Positions 8,443 to 18,389 of a stretch of 64,000 bases of DNA are shown piece after piece. The notes beneath the pieces are model-generated. The model was not told where the DNA came from, did not search any database, and was given only the letters and a program-made list of their open reading frames with translations. This DNA is from Phoma sp. XZ068. Its lineage: Eukaryota > Ascomycota > Dothideomycetes > Pleosporales > Didymellaceae. The DNA is taken from assembly GCA_004835665.1 (NCBI GenBank), contig RBKR01000026.1, forward strand, positions 930,001 through 994,000, given 5' to 3'. Within the stretch, counting starts at the first letter, position 1. Each line of letters starts with the position of its first letter. A program made the translations under genes and the position numbers.

Positions 8443-10921
8443 ATGGCCGAGTCTCAAGTGGCCAAAATCGACAAGGGCAAAGGAAGGGCCTTGTCTCCCG
8501 CCGACGCATTGCCCGTCGATCCCCAGCAAGCTCCAACTGACGCCTATAATGAACGCGCTTCAAGCCGAGAGTCTACAGTAGACTCGTCGGCGACTCTTAC
8601 ACGCTTTCGTGCTGCCCTCGCGAATGCGCAAAACTATGTGATGCCTTTTGGTGAGCACGAGAGGAGGCGAGATCCAGGAGCGTGGCTGACAGCAGACAGG
8701 TCGCGGTAAAGGCAAGCGAATGAGCGAGCTAGATTCGCGCTACATCGACTTTCTGCTGGGGTGCAAGCCTAAGCTTGGGCAACAATATAAACAACTGCAT
8801 CAAGTGTTGGAACTCTTCCAGGTCGCCAAAACCCTGCGTCTACGCTCAGCTTCGGCATCGCCTTCCCCATCGACACCTGGTCCTAAGCCGCCAGCCTCGC
8901 AGGAGCCTACCATCTCCAGCAAGCGCCCACGTCCAGAAGGGCCAGAATCGCCAGACGATGTCCGCAGGCGATCACCAACTCGATTTCACTCGTTACCTCC
9001 AGTGTCACCTCGCAGCCCATCTCCACCGCGCAAGCGTCCTCGTGCTGAAGCAGCTACCCCTACGACACCTGACCAGAGCGCATCGAGCTCATCGAACCCA
9101 TCCGGCGCATTTGACCCATTGACCTCATCGAACTCAGGAGGCTCATCAAGCTCAACTACCTCATCAAGCTCAACTACCTCATCAAGCTTATCGCACCCAA
9201 GTTCATTGAGCTCGCTCGACTCAAACAGAGCTTCCATCTCGTCAAACCCTACAGGCTCCGTAACATCGTCCCTCCAGCCTTCTTTACCTTCTGGAAAGGA
9301 TGCAAGGCTCATTACCGCTGAAGCAACGCCTCAGACAAGTCTCCAGTCAGCACACCGCGTGACGTCTACTTCACCCGCTGGTCCTCACGAACGTCCGACA
9401 TGGGCTCCAACACCCCTCCCTGCCGCGGTCGAAGTCACTCCCTCACAGGCGCTAGTAGTCTCCGCTGATGACCGTCTTGACCGTCTTTCACAGCAGCACG
9501 GTCGTCAGCTCGTCGAACTCTTCGCCAATGGCCGCATGTTTGCTCTGGGCCCACTGCTAGACACTTTCATCACCCGCACAAAGATCACCTTCGACGGTGG
9601 TATGCTAGACTTTGGCAGACAAATCAACGATAATGGGCGTCGCTTGGATACATGCATGGCCAGTTTCCATGAAGGCATTGCTGGGCTCAAATTTGATCTG
9701 CGCGCCAACGCTCCAGCAGTACAACAAGGCCTTTCAAGCTTAGGGGAGGGCATCGCTAGCCTGCACGCATCCTTCCGGCAGACGAGGGACGAGATCACAG
9801 GGTTCCGGACCGATTTGGAGGGCAACCTCACCAACAATCTGCGCGCTGCAGTCGTTAGCAGCATCGAGGACACCGTGCGAGGTGAGCATCGCGACCAAAC
9901 TGTTGCCCAGCAGCTGCGGACCGACTTGACGGAGTCGTGGTCGACATTCAAGATAGCCATCCTTGACGAAATTCGCTGCGCCAACAACTCGGGAGCTGAG
10001 CTTGCGCGCGCACAGCAAGAACTAACAGTGGCACAAGGGGAAATCCTCGCCCTACAATCCTTGTCTGCGCTTCGAGCTAAACATCATCAGCTGGTTTTGA
10101 CTGATCGAACCAATGATAGCGGATTGCAAATCGCCAAGTTGAAAAGACAAGTCGCACGTCTGACTCAAGCGCTGAACGACGCCCGCCTTCGCAATTCACC
10201 TCCAGCGCTAGCGAACGTACCAGAACCTGCTCATGGATATGGTGAGATGCACGACGCTTATCGCGAACTCGCCGAGCTTCAAACACGTCGACATCAGCAT
10301 GCGTTGACAGCTTTGACGGCTGAGCACAAACTCAGGGAAGGAGCACTCTCCCGGCAGAGTATGCGACTTGAGGTCAACCTCGCCGCCGCCACTGCCAAAT
10401 ATCGCGCCGCCGCCAATGTCTCTAGCTCATCTTCTACTACGGTCCTGTATGATGAAGCCAGCGACGTTATTAAACTACAGAAGCGGCGCTATGAAGAAAA
10501 GCTAGAGTCAGAACGAAGTTCCCATTCCTTCGAGAAGAGCGCACTGCTGAAGAAATGTCCAAGGCTCCCTGCGGCAGGCTCATGGCTCTATTCCGATGTA
10601 CAGGATTTCATTAGGCTTCAGCGACAGCGACTTGAGCAGACTCAGGAGCAACTCAAAATCGCGAACAATCGGCAGGCCGAAACTGCCCACAAGCTGGATG
10701 TTGCCAACCGGAACCAGTCACTCTTTCGAGCCGAGCAAACTGATAAGTCGAAGAGGATGGACGTGCGCATTCGAGAGTTGACGTACGTCTTATTGCTCGT
10801 CATCGAGAAGACCAGTGGACACACAGACGCAAGGTCAAAGGATATCAACACCATAGTGAAGAGTGGACTGGGGCTCGATGCCAGCGAGACCGAGCAGGAC
10901 GACCGAGAGATGGTAGACTGA
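8443..10921 (+). CDS. Large Ser-rich coiled-coil protein, 809 aa, two exons
   Basis: Exons are 8443-8650 and 8700-10921. The 49 bp intron (GTGAGC...GCTGAC...ACAG) restores a continuous frame reading MPFGRGKGKRMSELD across the junction, so the two apparent frames are one gene. Residues 1-75 are polar with a KGKGRA motif. Residues about 115-300 are extremely rich in Ser, Pro and Thr with several RPR/KRPR basic patches (possible nuclear signals) and a short duplicated TCATCAAGCTCAACTACC coding repeat near 9147-9182. About residues 330-480 are helical. Residues about 495-775 form long coiled coils (for example LARAQQELTVAQGEIL). The C-terminus is acidic (EQDDREMVD). No catalytic motif is seen. 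The layout suggests a structural or nuclear scaffold protein. Confidence 0.85.
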
Positions 10922-11510
10922 GATCATGGCTGCGTAGTTTTTGACTTTCTTGGTTCTTATTTTCATTATGCCGTATTGTGACTGCTGCCGATAATAGTAA
11001 TTCAAATCTTGATCTCCATCAGCTTCTCTCGCCTCAATTCATGCAAACATTGATGCCCTCGCTTCCATTCCTCCATTCAATTCTCACGAAGCTTTTTAGG
11101 CTTTGCTTTATGTCTTCTTTTGCCCAGCGCCTCGTTCAAATCTCCACCGCACTGTCACCGACCTCGTCACTCCACGAGTTCACAGTAAGGCCTCCTTCTC
11201 CAAGACGAAACCATCTGTACACGCTGAAGCTAGAATCTGTTCAGAGCTCGATGTACCGTACCAAATGCTTGAGGAACGACCTCTAGTTCCTGAAAACAAT
11301 GCGGTCAGATTTGGTAGAACCGCTCAAGAAGACACCGGATATACCTTGGACAAACACATTGGAGGAATAGAGTTTTCAATGCTTGCACAGTAGAGAGCTT
11401 CATTAAGGACTAGCTGAGAAACGATAACAGAGATGACCATAGACTAGCTGAGCCGCCGCTCCCAGGAGTGAGGTAAGGGCTGGCTCAAGGTGAACGAAAT
11501 ATAGGAACAC
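10922..11510. other. Intergenic spacer between convergent genes
   Basis: About 590 bp between the stop codons of the 809-aa gene and the next minus-strand gene. Two overlapping plus-strand frames of about 100 codons exist, one beginning at GTG, with no recognisable features. Probably 3' untranslated sequence. Confidence 0.35.
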
Positions 11511-12407
11511 CTATTTGAGCCCCATCTCGAAGAGATGCACGGCCAACAGGGTCTCATAGACAGCATGTACAGCCATATATATGCCTCTTGCACCTGAATT
11601 GCGCACGTTCCTGACCCAACAAGCGAGTTCTCCCTCATTTGTATGTCCATCATCCTCCACCCTGGTTATGCCCTCACCTGTACATCCACCATCTTCCACC
11701 CTGGTTGTGCCCTCGTCCATACGTCTCGCGTGCCGCTTTCCCCTCCGCATTTGTCTGCGTGCTTCTTCAGCCATCCTGGCAAATCCTTCCAGATCCAAAT
11801 TCTCGATTCCGATCTCTGAGACTGGGATGGCATTTCGTAACTCATCGTCGAGGGTGTGGCCCATGTACGTTGGCTCAGTGCGGTATCGAGACGCCGATTC
11901 GGAAAGGTCTCGGTGTGGCATTCGAGCCATGCGGAGCTCGGGAAGGTCGATGGATTGAGAAGGATCAGCAGAGCTGTTCGAAATAGAGATGCCATTCCTG
12001 TCATGTTCGGAACCAATGCGCTTTGCTGACATTCGAATGTAGGTCACCGGTGGACGCTTTGATTCATCGTCTTCCGACGAGTCGATTACTGCCGTATTGA
12101 CACCGCCATGGTCTTCTTCATCAGTATTGTGCCTATCAGCGTGGTGATCTGACATTCTGTTTTTCGTGGAGATATCTTCGATGCTAGGACCGTCGGGGTT
12201 GTCGTTATCCGCATCACTGACCCCGACCTGGCCAGATACAAGGTCCAGCGTCGCAGCTCTTGGGGGAATGATACTTGGAGTGTTGACAACTCCTGGCAAG
12301 CGGTGAGCTCGGGTAGATGGGAGGGAACTCAAGGACTGATGTTGGACAGGTTGCTGTGAATTGAGCATGCCTACCGCTTGCGAACGAGTAATACGTCTCG
12401 ATGCCAT
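11511..12407 (-). CDS. Acidic disordered protein with a 13-residue repeat, 298 aa
   Basis: I choose the ATG at 12407 (MASRRITRSQAVG). The frame is open 58 codons further up to 12581, but the stretch before the ATG contains GTAAGT (near 12474), a CCTAAGC branch-like motif and AAG, consistent with a 5' leader intron. The first 170 residues are polar and acidic (IDSSEDDESKRPP). About residues 205-255 are helical and charged (LDLEGFARMAEEARRQMRR). Then comes a 13-residue repeat with the core EGxTRVED, present twice, encoded by a 39 bp DNA tandem repeat. The C-terminal 40 residues are hydrophobic. The RRGKRHARR stretch is a likely nuclear signal. Family unknown. Confidence 0.6.
   Translation of the reverse strand: MASRRITRSQAVGMLNSQQPVQHQSLSSLPSTRAHRLPGVVNTPSIIPPRAATLDLVSGQVGVSDADNDNPDGPSIEDISTKNRMSDHHADRHNTDEEDHGGVNTAVIDSSEDDESKRPPVTYIRMSAKRIGSEHDRNGISISNSSADPSQSIDLPELRMARMPHRDLSESASRYRTEPTYMGHTLDDELRNAIPVSEIGIENLDLEGFARMAEEARRQMRRGKRHARRMDEGTTRVEDGGCTGEGITRVEDDGHTNEGELACWVRNVRNSGARGIYMAVHAVYETLLAVHLFEMGLK
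11640..11728. repeat. 39 bp tandem repeat inside the minus-strand coding region
   Basis: catcctccaccctggtt at 11651 recurs as catcttccaccctggtt at 11690, a period of 39 bp (13 codons). It keeps the reading frame of the minus-strand gene and produces two copies of an EGxTRVED-type peptide unit. Confidence 0.8.
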
Positions 12408-12649
12408 TCTCGATCTTGGAACCTTCGGAATTGAATTGCTTAGGGTCTTGTAGGTGAGAGATCGGTACAACTTACACTGCCCGACAGGTATGGATCGCGT
12501 ATGCGTGATCTTTGGAACCGGCCTGACCAAGTGGGTGAATCTTAGAATTCTCCGATGACGGAAGGCAGCACAGATGGACAATGTGTGATTGGTGCCCTAC
12601 AGCCACAACAGTGCCAGGCCCTGCGTATTGAGGGAAGGGACGTTCAATA

Positions 12650-12890
12650 AGCCAAGTGTGATCGAAAGCCACCATCCGAGCAGATGCTGTGGGCCTTTGA
12701 TTGGCGGCAGTTGTGCCGCGGTCTAGTCGGTGTAGGATGGCTGGCTGCGGTGATCGATGCCAGACTCCGCCACAGTACTGACTCTGATGTGGAACACCAG
12801 TTTGTATTGAGCATGCACGTTCGGGGGTCGTTTCCAGCAGATGTGACGATCAGTGCGGGCCTCAACATCTAGGTAGCTTACTGCGCCATG
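12650..12890. other. Spacer, no gene supported
   Basis: Frames exist on both strands, but none has domain features or splice-linked continuation. Confidence 0.3.
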
Positions 12891-12999
12891 TCACCTTCAC
12901 CGGATCTCATTCTGACACAACTGAGGATCAACCCATGCGTCAACTCATCTAAAGATTGTGTTTGTATCGTGAGAATGTTTCAACAGGTCTTAGTTGCCG

Positions 13000-13216
13000 A
13001 GCTTGCGGGTGGCCGCCATCCCGTCGGCAACCTGCACCATGACCGTACAAACAACAAAGACCGTGTGCCGCATCACCTTCCGAACATACGAGGAGTACCA
13101 CTGCCACGGGCTCCATCAATGGCGTACGACTCACCGCTCAGTAATGCCACAGTATTGTTTTCTCCTGTTTCACCTGATTGACGCACTGCAATCTCGGCTT
13201 GCACGCTCGTAGCCAT
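13000..13216 (-). CDS. Possible small spliced gene, low confidence
   Basis: Starting at an ATG at 13216, a frame reads MATSVQAEIAVRQSGETGE. After a probable short intron (a GTGAGT lies near 13140 and GTGGCAG near 13112) a second piece reads WYSSYVRKVMRHTVFVV and ends LGN at a TAA near 13000. The two halves would give a protein of about 65-70 residues with one hydrophobic stretch. The only intron that fits is either under 45 bp or uses a weak GTGGCA donor, so the model is doubtful. Transcript reads would settle it. Confidence 0.25.
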
Positions 13217-13579
13217 CTGTAGCGACTTGGCACCCAACTTGGTAAGTATAGCAAACGTTTTCAATCCTGTTCTTTTGAGCGATGTAGCCTATAGCGCACC
13301 GAGCTCAAGAGCCTATACAAATCTTGCTATTGTAGGTTTCAGCTCTGACGTCCTGCCGCTTTGGCTGATTCATCTCGTAGGAGGGCGCTTGACTTGAATT
13401 TACCTTGGCACAAAGAAGGCGGCAACGAGGTTCTTCATGACATAGAAGCATGCCGTTCTGACACTGTCCTCGCTCACAATTCATCCTCTCATCACCTCTC
13501 TTCCTACTACTGCTCTTTAACAAAACTCTTGCCTCGACTTTCAAGTTGCATTTGTTGCTTCCCCTCTCCCATCCTCGAA

Positions 13580-14830
13580 ATGAGTATCTGTACAGGTACT
13601 ACCAAAGCAGGCGGCTCCTGTGGAAGTCGAGCCACTCGGCGTATGCCCGGTGAATTGGTAGCTACTCGTTGCCCTTGGCATCTCGAGCAATCTGCAAGCT
13701 TTGACGAGACTAACGTGGCTGGACCTTCTCAGCCTCGGGGCGTTCCTGTCTGTACATCTCTTTTCAAGAGCGGACTTTGCTAACAGTTGACAGAAGTCGA
13801 GATCTTCGGCACGCGCTCCCTCTGGACGCCCTAAGGTTGGCTGCCCTACTCATGTTTGATCCACTTCCTAACACAATTTGAGGATGCCCCAACCATCGCA
13901 GTGGACAATCAACCAACCTTCAGGCCCGCAAGGACACTTGTCGGTCCCAAGACCATCCATCCCGAAGCCGTTGCAGCTGCCCACGGCGACGCCCTGTTGC
14001 CCGCCTCTAACAACCGCCCTTCCCGACCAGCCCTTTCAATGAGGATCCCAGATTTCGAAGACCTCGATCCCGTCAACCAGCAGCCCCCTGAGAACCTCTC
14101 CAAGCGTAAGGCGCAGCCGCATGCCAATGACGACCGCCCTAGGAAAGCAAAGTCCCGCACCCAGGCAGGCCCATCAAAAGGGAATGACGATGCCGCTCCA
14201 GAAGACGCCGAAGACGCCCTGCTCGACATTGGGATCTCTGAGCTTGTCCGTGGCCTGGACGGGGCAGAGATTGATCTGACTGAAGAACGCCATGCTATCA
14301 ATCAGACGCCTACGCCAACGAGGACGGTTCGTCGAGCTACCAGCGTAGTCTCTGCATCTCCTCAGTCTGCTCAAGGATCAGATAGATCGTCCCCAGCCCC
14401 TGCTATCCCCCGTATCTCGCAGCCGCAAGACTCGGAGGCAGTTCCGCGAGACGTTCTCGCTCAAGTTGGCCAGCTGTTACATCCGTACATGGTTGCTCCC
14501 GGTGACATGGCCCCTCCCGGTGTCATGGCCCCTCCCGACGACAAAGATATCTATGCCAGTCTCTCCCTAGATGACGAGATCTCGAACACTATCCACGACC
14601 TGGCTGGTACTTTCACTGAGGAGGCCTTTCGTGCCAACGCGAAGATCATCAAGCAAGTGGTGAGGCACCATAGCACGATATTGAAGGAGCATGGCACAGT
14701 CGAGTTGAGCCACGAGAAGAAGATTGAAGTCTCACAGGCTCAAATCGACAAGCTGGTTACGAGAGTCCATGTGCTTGAGCAGGCAGCGAAGAAGGGAAAG
14801 TCGAAGGCGGAGAGAATTGTCATCGTCTGA
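13580..14830 (+). CDS. Zinc-motif protein with disordered middle and C-terminal coiled coil, about 383 aa
   Basis: My model is exons 13580-13741 (or to 13747), 13794-13835 and 13883-14830. The second intron (47 bp, GTTGGC...CCTAAC...TTGAG) and the acceptor at 13793 (GCTAAC...ACAG) are good. The first donor is non-typical (GTTCCT or GTCTGT), because the better-looking GTACAT would create a stop. Residues 1-35 contain C-x8-C...C-x2-H in the pattern CTGTTKAGGSC...RCPWHLEQ. This resembles the small zinc-binding motif found in proteins described as DUF5763-like; the assignment is from memory of the pattern. A basic KSRSSARAPSGRPK exon follows, then a Pro/Ala/Ser-rich disordered region with a duplicated VMAPP/DMAPP unit. 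A helical coiled-coil end (about residues 320-375) completes it. Probably nuclear. Confidence 0.65.
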
Positions 14831-15688
14831 GTCGGAGTGGTTCCAACGAACGCGTTGGGTGGTTGGTAGGTGCCCGGCTAATGTGTTACATTCATTTCAG
14901 AGTCTTTCTTTCCTGTTGCTTGGAGCTTGTCTTCAAATTGTAATACTTGTGGGATGGCGTTAGGCGTCCGGTACATGAAAATGAAAACATTGTGTATTTG
15001 GTAATGGTCAGGAATTGTGAGTACGATGGTGATTGTACATGCTTTGTTTTCTTTCTTATCCACCAGCGGCCAGGCGCGATGTTTGGTGTTCGACTTGCCA
15101 CCCTTTATCAATCCCTTCATTCCAACCTCTGGTGGCGACGCTGACCGCACCTTTGCTTCACCGCGCAAGTACAAGTCTGCAATATCATCAGCTTGTTAGA
15201 GGTCACATCGCTTTTGATGTTGCAAGAAGGTTCAAGTTCTGCGCATCGGCCTTGGTTTGTCATCTGAGGGCAGGTACCACTCGTGGTTGAAATGCGTTCA
15301 ATTCAGCCATACAAACAATACAAACTCCTATTGCGCCCGAACCTTTTTATCAAAAGACGATTGCCATCTCGGAAGGAAACAAATGACTATGCTTGAGCTG
15401 CACAATGCAACCAAACCCCGTGTAAACACAGGCAGGGAACCATGTATCCTCCGCCTGGCAAAGTTGACAACCAAGAAGACAACACCACAAACCAACGCCC
15501 GGCCACGTCCGGTGCCGCCCTACACAATGCAGACATATCAGACAAAATGCAGACCTGTGGGACGAAGAAGTCAAATTTCCAACTTCTTCTCACTGTGTCC
15601 ACTCGCGCCCATTCGCTTTGCCAACAGTCCACGCCCACACTGCTTATCAACCCCACACCACCTCACCGCTCGGCAGGATGGCGAATCT
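14831..15688. other. Intergenic spacer between convergent genes
   Basis: About 860 bp. Several overlapping frames of 60-150 codons on both strands, none with domain features. Likely 3' untranslated regions plus spacer. Confidence 0.35.
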
Positions 15689-17065
15689 TCATCCACCCCG
15701 AGTGAACAAACCTTGTAAAAAGTTCCAAGTCCGCACCCTGCGACTCGGAAGCTGTACGCCGGGCACAGATCCAGCTGCCGGGGTGACATCATGCAGGGTG
15801 TGAGGAGCTTCGCGGGAGGAAAATCCTGATGGAGGCGTAGTGGCCAGCGCACTTCCTTCACGATCCCAGCTGCTGCTACGGTTTAGAGACCGGCCGTTAG
15901 GAGTGTTGTAAACGGAGCTAATGGTGGTGGTGGTAGATGAGCTCGCTTCGTCATCATAGAGGGATTGATTGTCCTCAAAGCTGCGGGGATACGACGCTCC
16001 AGGCATGGACTGCATCCTGTTTTGGTGTAGGGATGAGTCTGCATAGCTTGAAAGTCGGAAGTGTGTTGTGTGCAGGGGGCTCGGTGATAGTGAGGCTTCC
16101 GGAAGTGAGTCTTCCTCTACCTCCTCGATGTTAGTAAATGCTTGGGGAGATAGATGGGATGGAGATGTATCTGTGTTCCAACTGATTCCAAAATCGATCA
16201 CTGGATACCTTGGTGAGAAATGGTGTGGCGGATATGGTGCAATCTCCGTATCATTAGTTGGAGATGTAACGGGTGTTGACGAGAAAGTCGATCGATTGAC
16301 AGTGTCTGGTGATGAGCTCGCTGGTGAGACACGACTGGGCACATCTGAATTGAAAGATCCTGGTAAAGCCCGGCGATGCAGGGTCTGTATCTGACCGGCT
16401 CTAGACACTGTACGGCTTGACGGCACGGATGAGGAGGCACTGTACGATGGTGACTTGTTTGGCTGCGACCTCTTCTCAATTGCCGCTGCCAGTGATCGAA
16501 CCCTTTGTTTTGGCGGCAACGTGAACAGGTGAGTCCCTGTGTGGTACTTGCTATGCCGCCGTGCTGGCAGTTTAGGGGCGACGGGAGATGCTAATTCAGT
16601 GCCATGATAGCTGGGATAACGAGCGTGAGCGCGTGCTTGTGGTTCACGGCGATGGACCTCAAAGCGTCTGCCCGTGGGAGCTTCTTCTCCATCCCAGTGC
16701 GTCTGGATTATCTCGCTATCATTGTTCAGCATAGCCTGCAAGTAGTCCTGCCGGCGCTGAAGGCTCTGGAATCCCAGAACACCATCGCGCCAAGGAGCTT
16801 CAGGTTTGTGCTCATCATACCACTTCGTCGTCATACGAAGAAGCTGATCCTCCCACTCCTCTGGAATGACAACATCGTTTCCAAAGGCAGGATCGAATAC
16901 ACCGCCCTGAAGAAAGAAGCCAGAAGGGAAGGCGGGAGGGCTAACCTCGTACCGCATCCAATACAGCCAGACCTCGCGCTCGACATCTCTAGAGCACAAA
17001 ATAGCTGTCTGTTCGTTGATGTCGACATTGTTGAGCCGCAAAGGCGGAGGAAGCTTCTTGGGCAT
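15689..17065 (-). CDS. Unknown protein with ordered N-terminal domain and Ser/Pro-rich tail, 458 aa
   Basis: One open frame; I take the ATG at 17065 (MPKKLPPPLRLNN), and the ATG at 17074 would add three residues. Residues 1-125 look folded, with many Trp and Tyr (EREVWLYWMRYE, EEWEDQLLRMTTKWYDEH). Residues 130-440 are Ser/Thr/Pro/His-rich and disordered, with several SP/TP sites that suit phosphorylation, acidic patches and poly-Ser/Thr (SSSTTTTISS). The last 15 residues (RTWNFLQGLFTR) are a possible amphipathic helix. No membrane segment or catalytic motif. The frame is long and clean, so the gene is likely real; the function is unknown. Confidence 0.7.
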   Translation of the reverse strand: MPKKLPPPLRLNNVDINEQTAILCSRDVEREVWLYWMRYEVSPPAFPSGFFLQGGVFDPAFGNDVVIPEEWEDQLLRMTTKWYDEHKPEAPWRDGVLGFQSLQRRQDYLQAMLNNDSEIIQTHWDGEEAPTGRRFEVHRREPQARAHARYPSYHGTELASPVAPKLPARRHSKYHTGTHLFTLPPKQRVRSLAAAIEKRSQPNKSPSYSASSSVPSSRTVSRAGQIQTLHRRALPGSFNSDVPSRVSPASSSPDTVNRSTFSSTPVTSPTNDTEIAPYPPHHFSPRYPVIDFGISWNTDTSPSHLSPQAFTNIEEVEEDSLPEASLSPSPLHTTHFRLSSYADSSLHQNRMQSMPGASYPRSFEDNQSLYDDEASSSTTTTISSVYNTPNGRSLNRSSSWDREGSALATTPPSGFSSREAPHTLHDVTPAAGSVPGVQLPSRRVRTWNFLQGLFTRGG

Positions 17066-17235
17066 GGTGTGCATAGGTCAGAATAATATCAATGATCAAA
17101 CAAGTTATGGCCGAGACTGAGATAAAATGCAGACTGGATACCAACAAAGGTTGCGTTGCTTGAGGTTGCTAAGGTCAAGAGGCTTTTGAGTCTTCCAACT
17201 GAGGCTCAAATACCTGCTCTTAAGGCTTAGTTTGC

Positions 17236-17523
17236 TCAGCCAAGCTCGCGTGCAGGTATGAATTTGGTCCATACAGTTTGTGCCAATGATGTTTCGATTT
17301 GCCCATTGGCAAGGCTTTCATTCAGCATCGCTACCATTCTTTGTCCCGGATATTTGTTGGCAATTCGCTTTTCGCATCGTTCTTTGATGTTACCAGGGGA
17401 ATGTGATGACAAGGTATTGCGGAAAAGGGAAGTGCTTGAGGCATAATGGGAGGTCAATAGTGCGGGCAACAAACAACTCACATTGCAAGGCGTACGGACT
17501 AGAACTAGGAGCATGATTGACAT
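17236..17523 (-). CDS. Possible small protein, about 95 aa, low confidence
   Basis: The minus-strand frame ends with a helical, protein-like stretch (ANKYPGQRMVAMLNESLA) and starts with a hydrophobic, signal-peptide-like MSIMLLVLVRT. A GTGAGT donor and a CAAG acceptor inside the frame (about 17480-17430) suggest that exon structure may differ from the unspliced frame. Neither model is decisive. Confidence 0.3.
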   Translation of the reverse strand: MSIMLLVLVRTPCNVSCLLPALLTSHYASSTSLFRNTLSSHSPGNIKERCEKRIANKYPGQRMVAMLNESLANGQIETSLAQTVWTKFIPARELG

Positions 17524-17813
17524 GTTGCTGGTATCGTATCAGGAAGACTATCGAAGGTGAAGTCTTTGTGATATGTTGTGTGTGGTTCGGCAATCAAGAT
17601 GAACATGGTCGATGGTGCTCGACAGCCCGGAGCGATGCAGCAGCATGGGGCTTTGCGTCTGCATTTGGACTGATCATCATTGTTTGAGTGTTGTCAACTA
17701 TGCATAGGAGCCCTAAGTGCGCTCAAAGAACCTGCAGACGGTAGCACGTAGTACGATCCCTTGACGCTCATTCTCCTCCTTGAGGTCGCACCGCCTCGCG
17801 CCGAGTATCGTGT

Positions 17814-18305
17814 CTACCACCCCACCGGCAGACCCTCGTCCTGCTCCTCAACAGCGTTGCTCGTAGCTATGGTAACGCCGTCGCGCTTGTGTTTGGACGC
17901 CTCGATGGCGGGCAGCGGCAGCTCCTTGCCCCCGGCCTTGCCGATAAGATCCTCATACCAGCCGCCCAATGTGTCCATGACGCTTGCCGCAAGCTGCCCT
18001 CGGTCTGGTAGCACTTCATAGCTCTTGAAGGCGATAGTTGTCTTGCGCTCCGTGTTGGTGTGCGTGTGCGTGTTGACATGGACCTGGTGGTTATCTTGGT
18101 GATTGTCGATGTACTCCTTGATATCAGTGTTGTAGATGATGTTCTGAGCGTTTCGAGAAGCCGCGAACTTGAACTCGCCTGTGCGCCAGTTGCCACTATA
18201 CTCAACATTGGGCATATCCATGTAGATCTTGTAGAGGAAGGCCATCCACACGGCGATCACCGTAGACAACACAATCGCGAACAGAAGGAAGAGTTTCTTG
18301 CACAT
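17814..18305 (-). CDS. Small signal-anchored protein, 163 aa
   Basis: An ATG at 18305 starts a 163-residue frame. Residues 4-26 are a strong hydrophobic segment (LFLLFAIVLSTVIAV) preceded by KK, so the protein is membrane anchored or secreted with an uncleaved signal. The remainder is soluble and mixed-charge. It includes a His/Asn/Thr-rich stretch encoded by a CA/GT-rich run (about residues 70-86, ending in HTHTNTERK), then a region with LGGWYEDLIGKAGG and an acidic C-terminus. No known family is recognised. Composition and the clear N-terminal signal favour a real gene. Confidence 0.6.
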   Translation of the reverse strand: MCKKLFLLFAIVLSTVIAVWMAFLYKIYMDMPNVEYSGNWRTGEFKFAASRNAQNIIYNTDIKEYIDNHQDNHQVHVNTHTHTNTERKTTIAFKSYEVLPDRGQLAASVMDTLGGWYEDLIGKAGGKELPLPAIEASKHKRDGVTIATSNAVEEQDEGLPVGW

Positions 18306-18389
18306 GGCGTGTTGTCTGTACGTCGTTTAAGCTGGTGAGCTGATAAGGAAGGATAGATGACCGCAGTATGCGAGGCGCTGGATACACTT

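Noticed and set aside
8443..8709. Separate 88-aa protein gene upstream of the large coiled-coil frame
   Set aside because: A 49 bp GT...AG intron joins it in phase to the downstream frame, so it is exon 1 of the 809-aa gene.
8986..9312. 108-codon minus-strand frame rich in Glu/Asp/Leu
   Set aside because: It is antisense to the Ser-rich part of the 809-aa gene; its acidic look is the mirror of the Ser codon repeat.
9505..9987. 160-codon minus-strand frame
   Set aside because: Antisense to the coding region of the 809-aa gene, without domain features.
13909..14301. 130-codon minus-strand frame
   Set aside because: Antisense to the third exon of the zinc-motif protein; Ser/Arg composition arises from the opposite strand.
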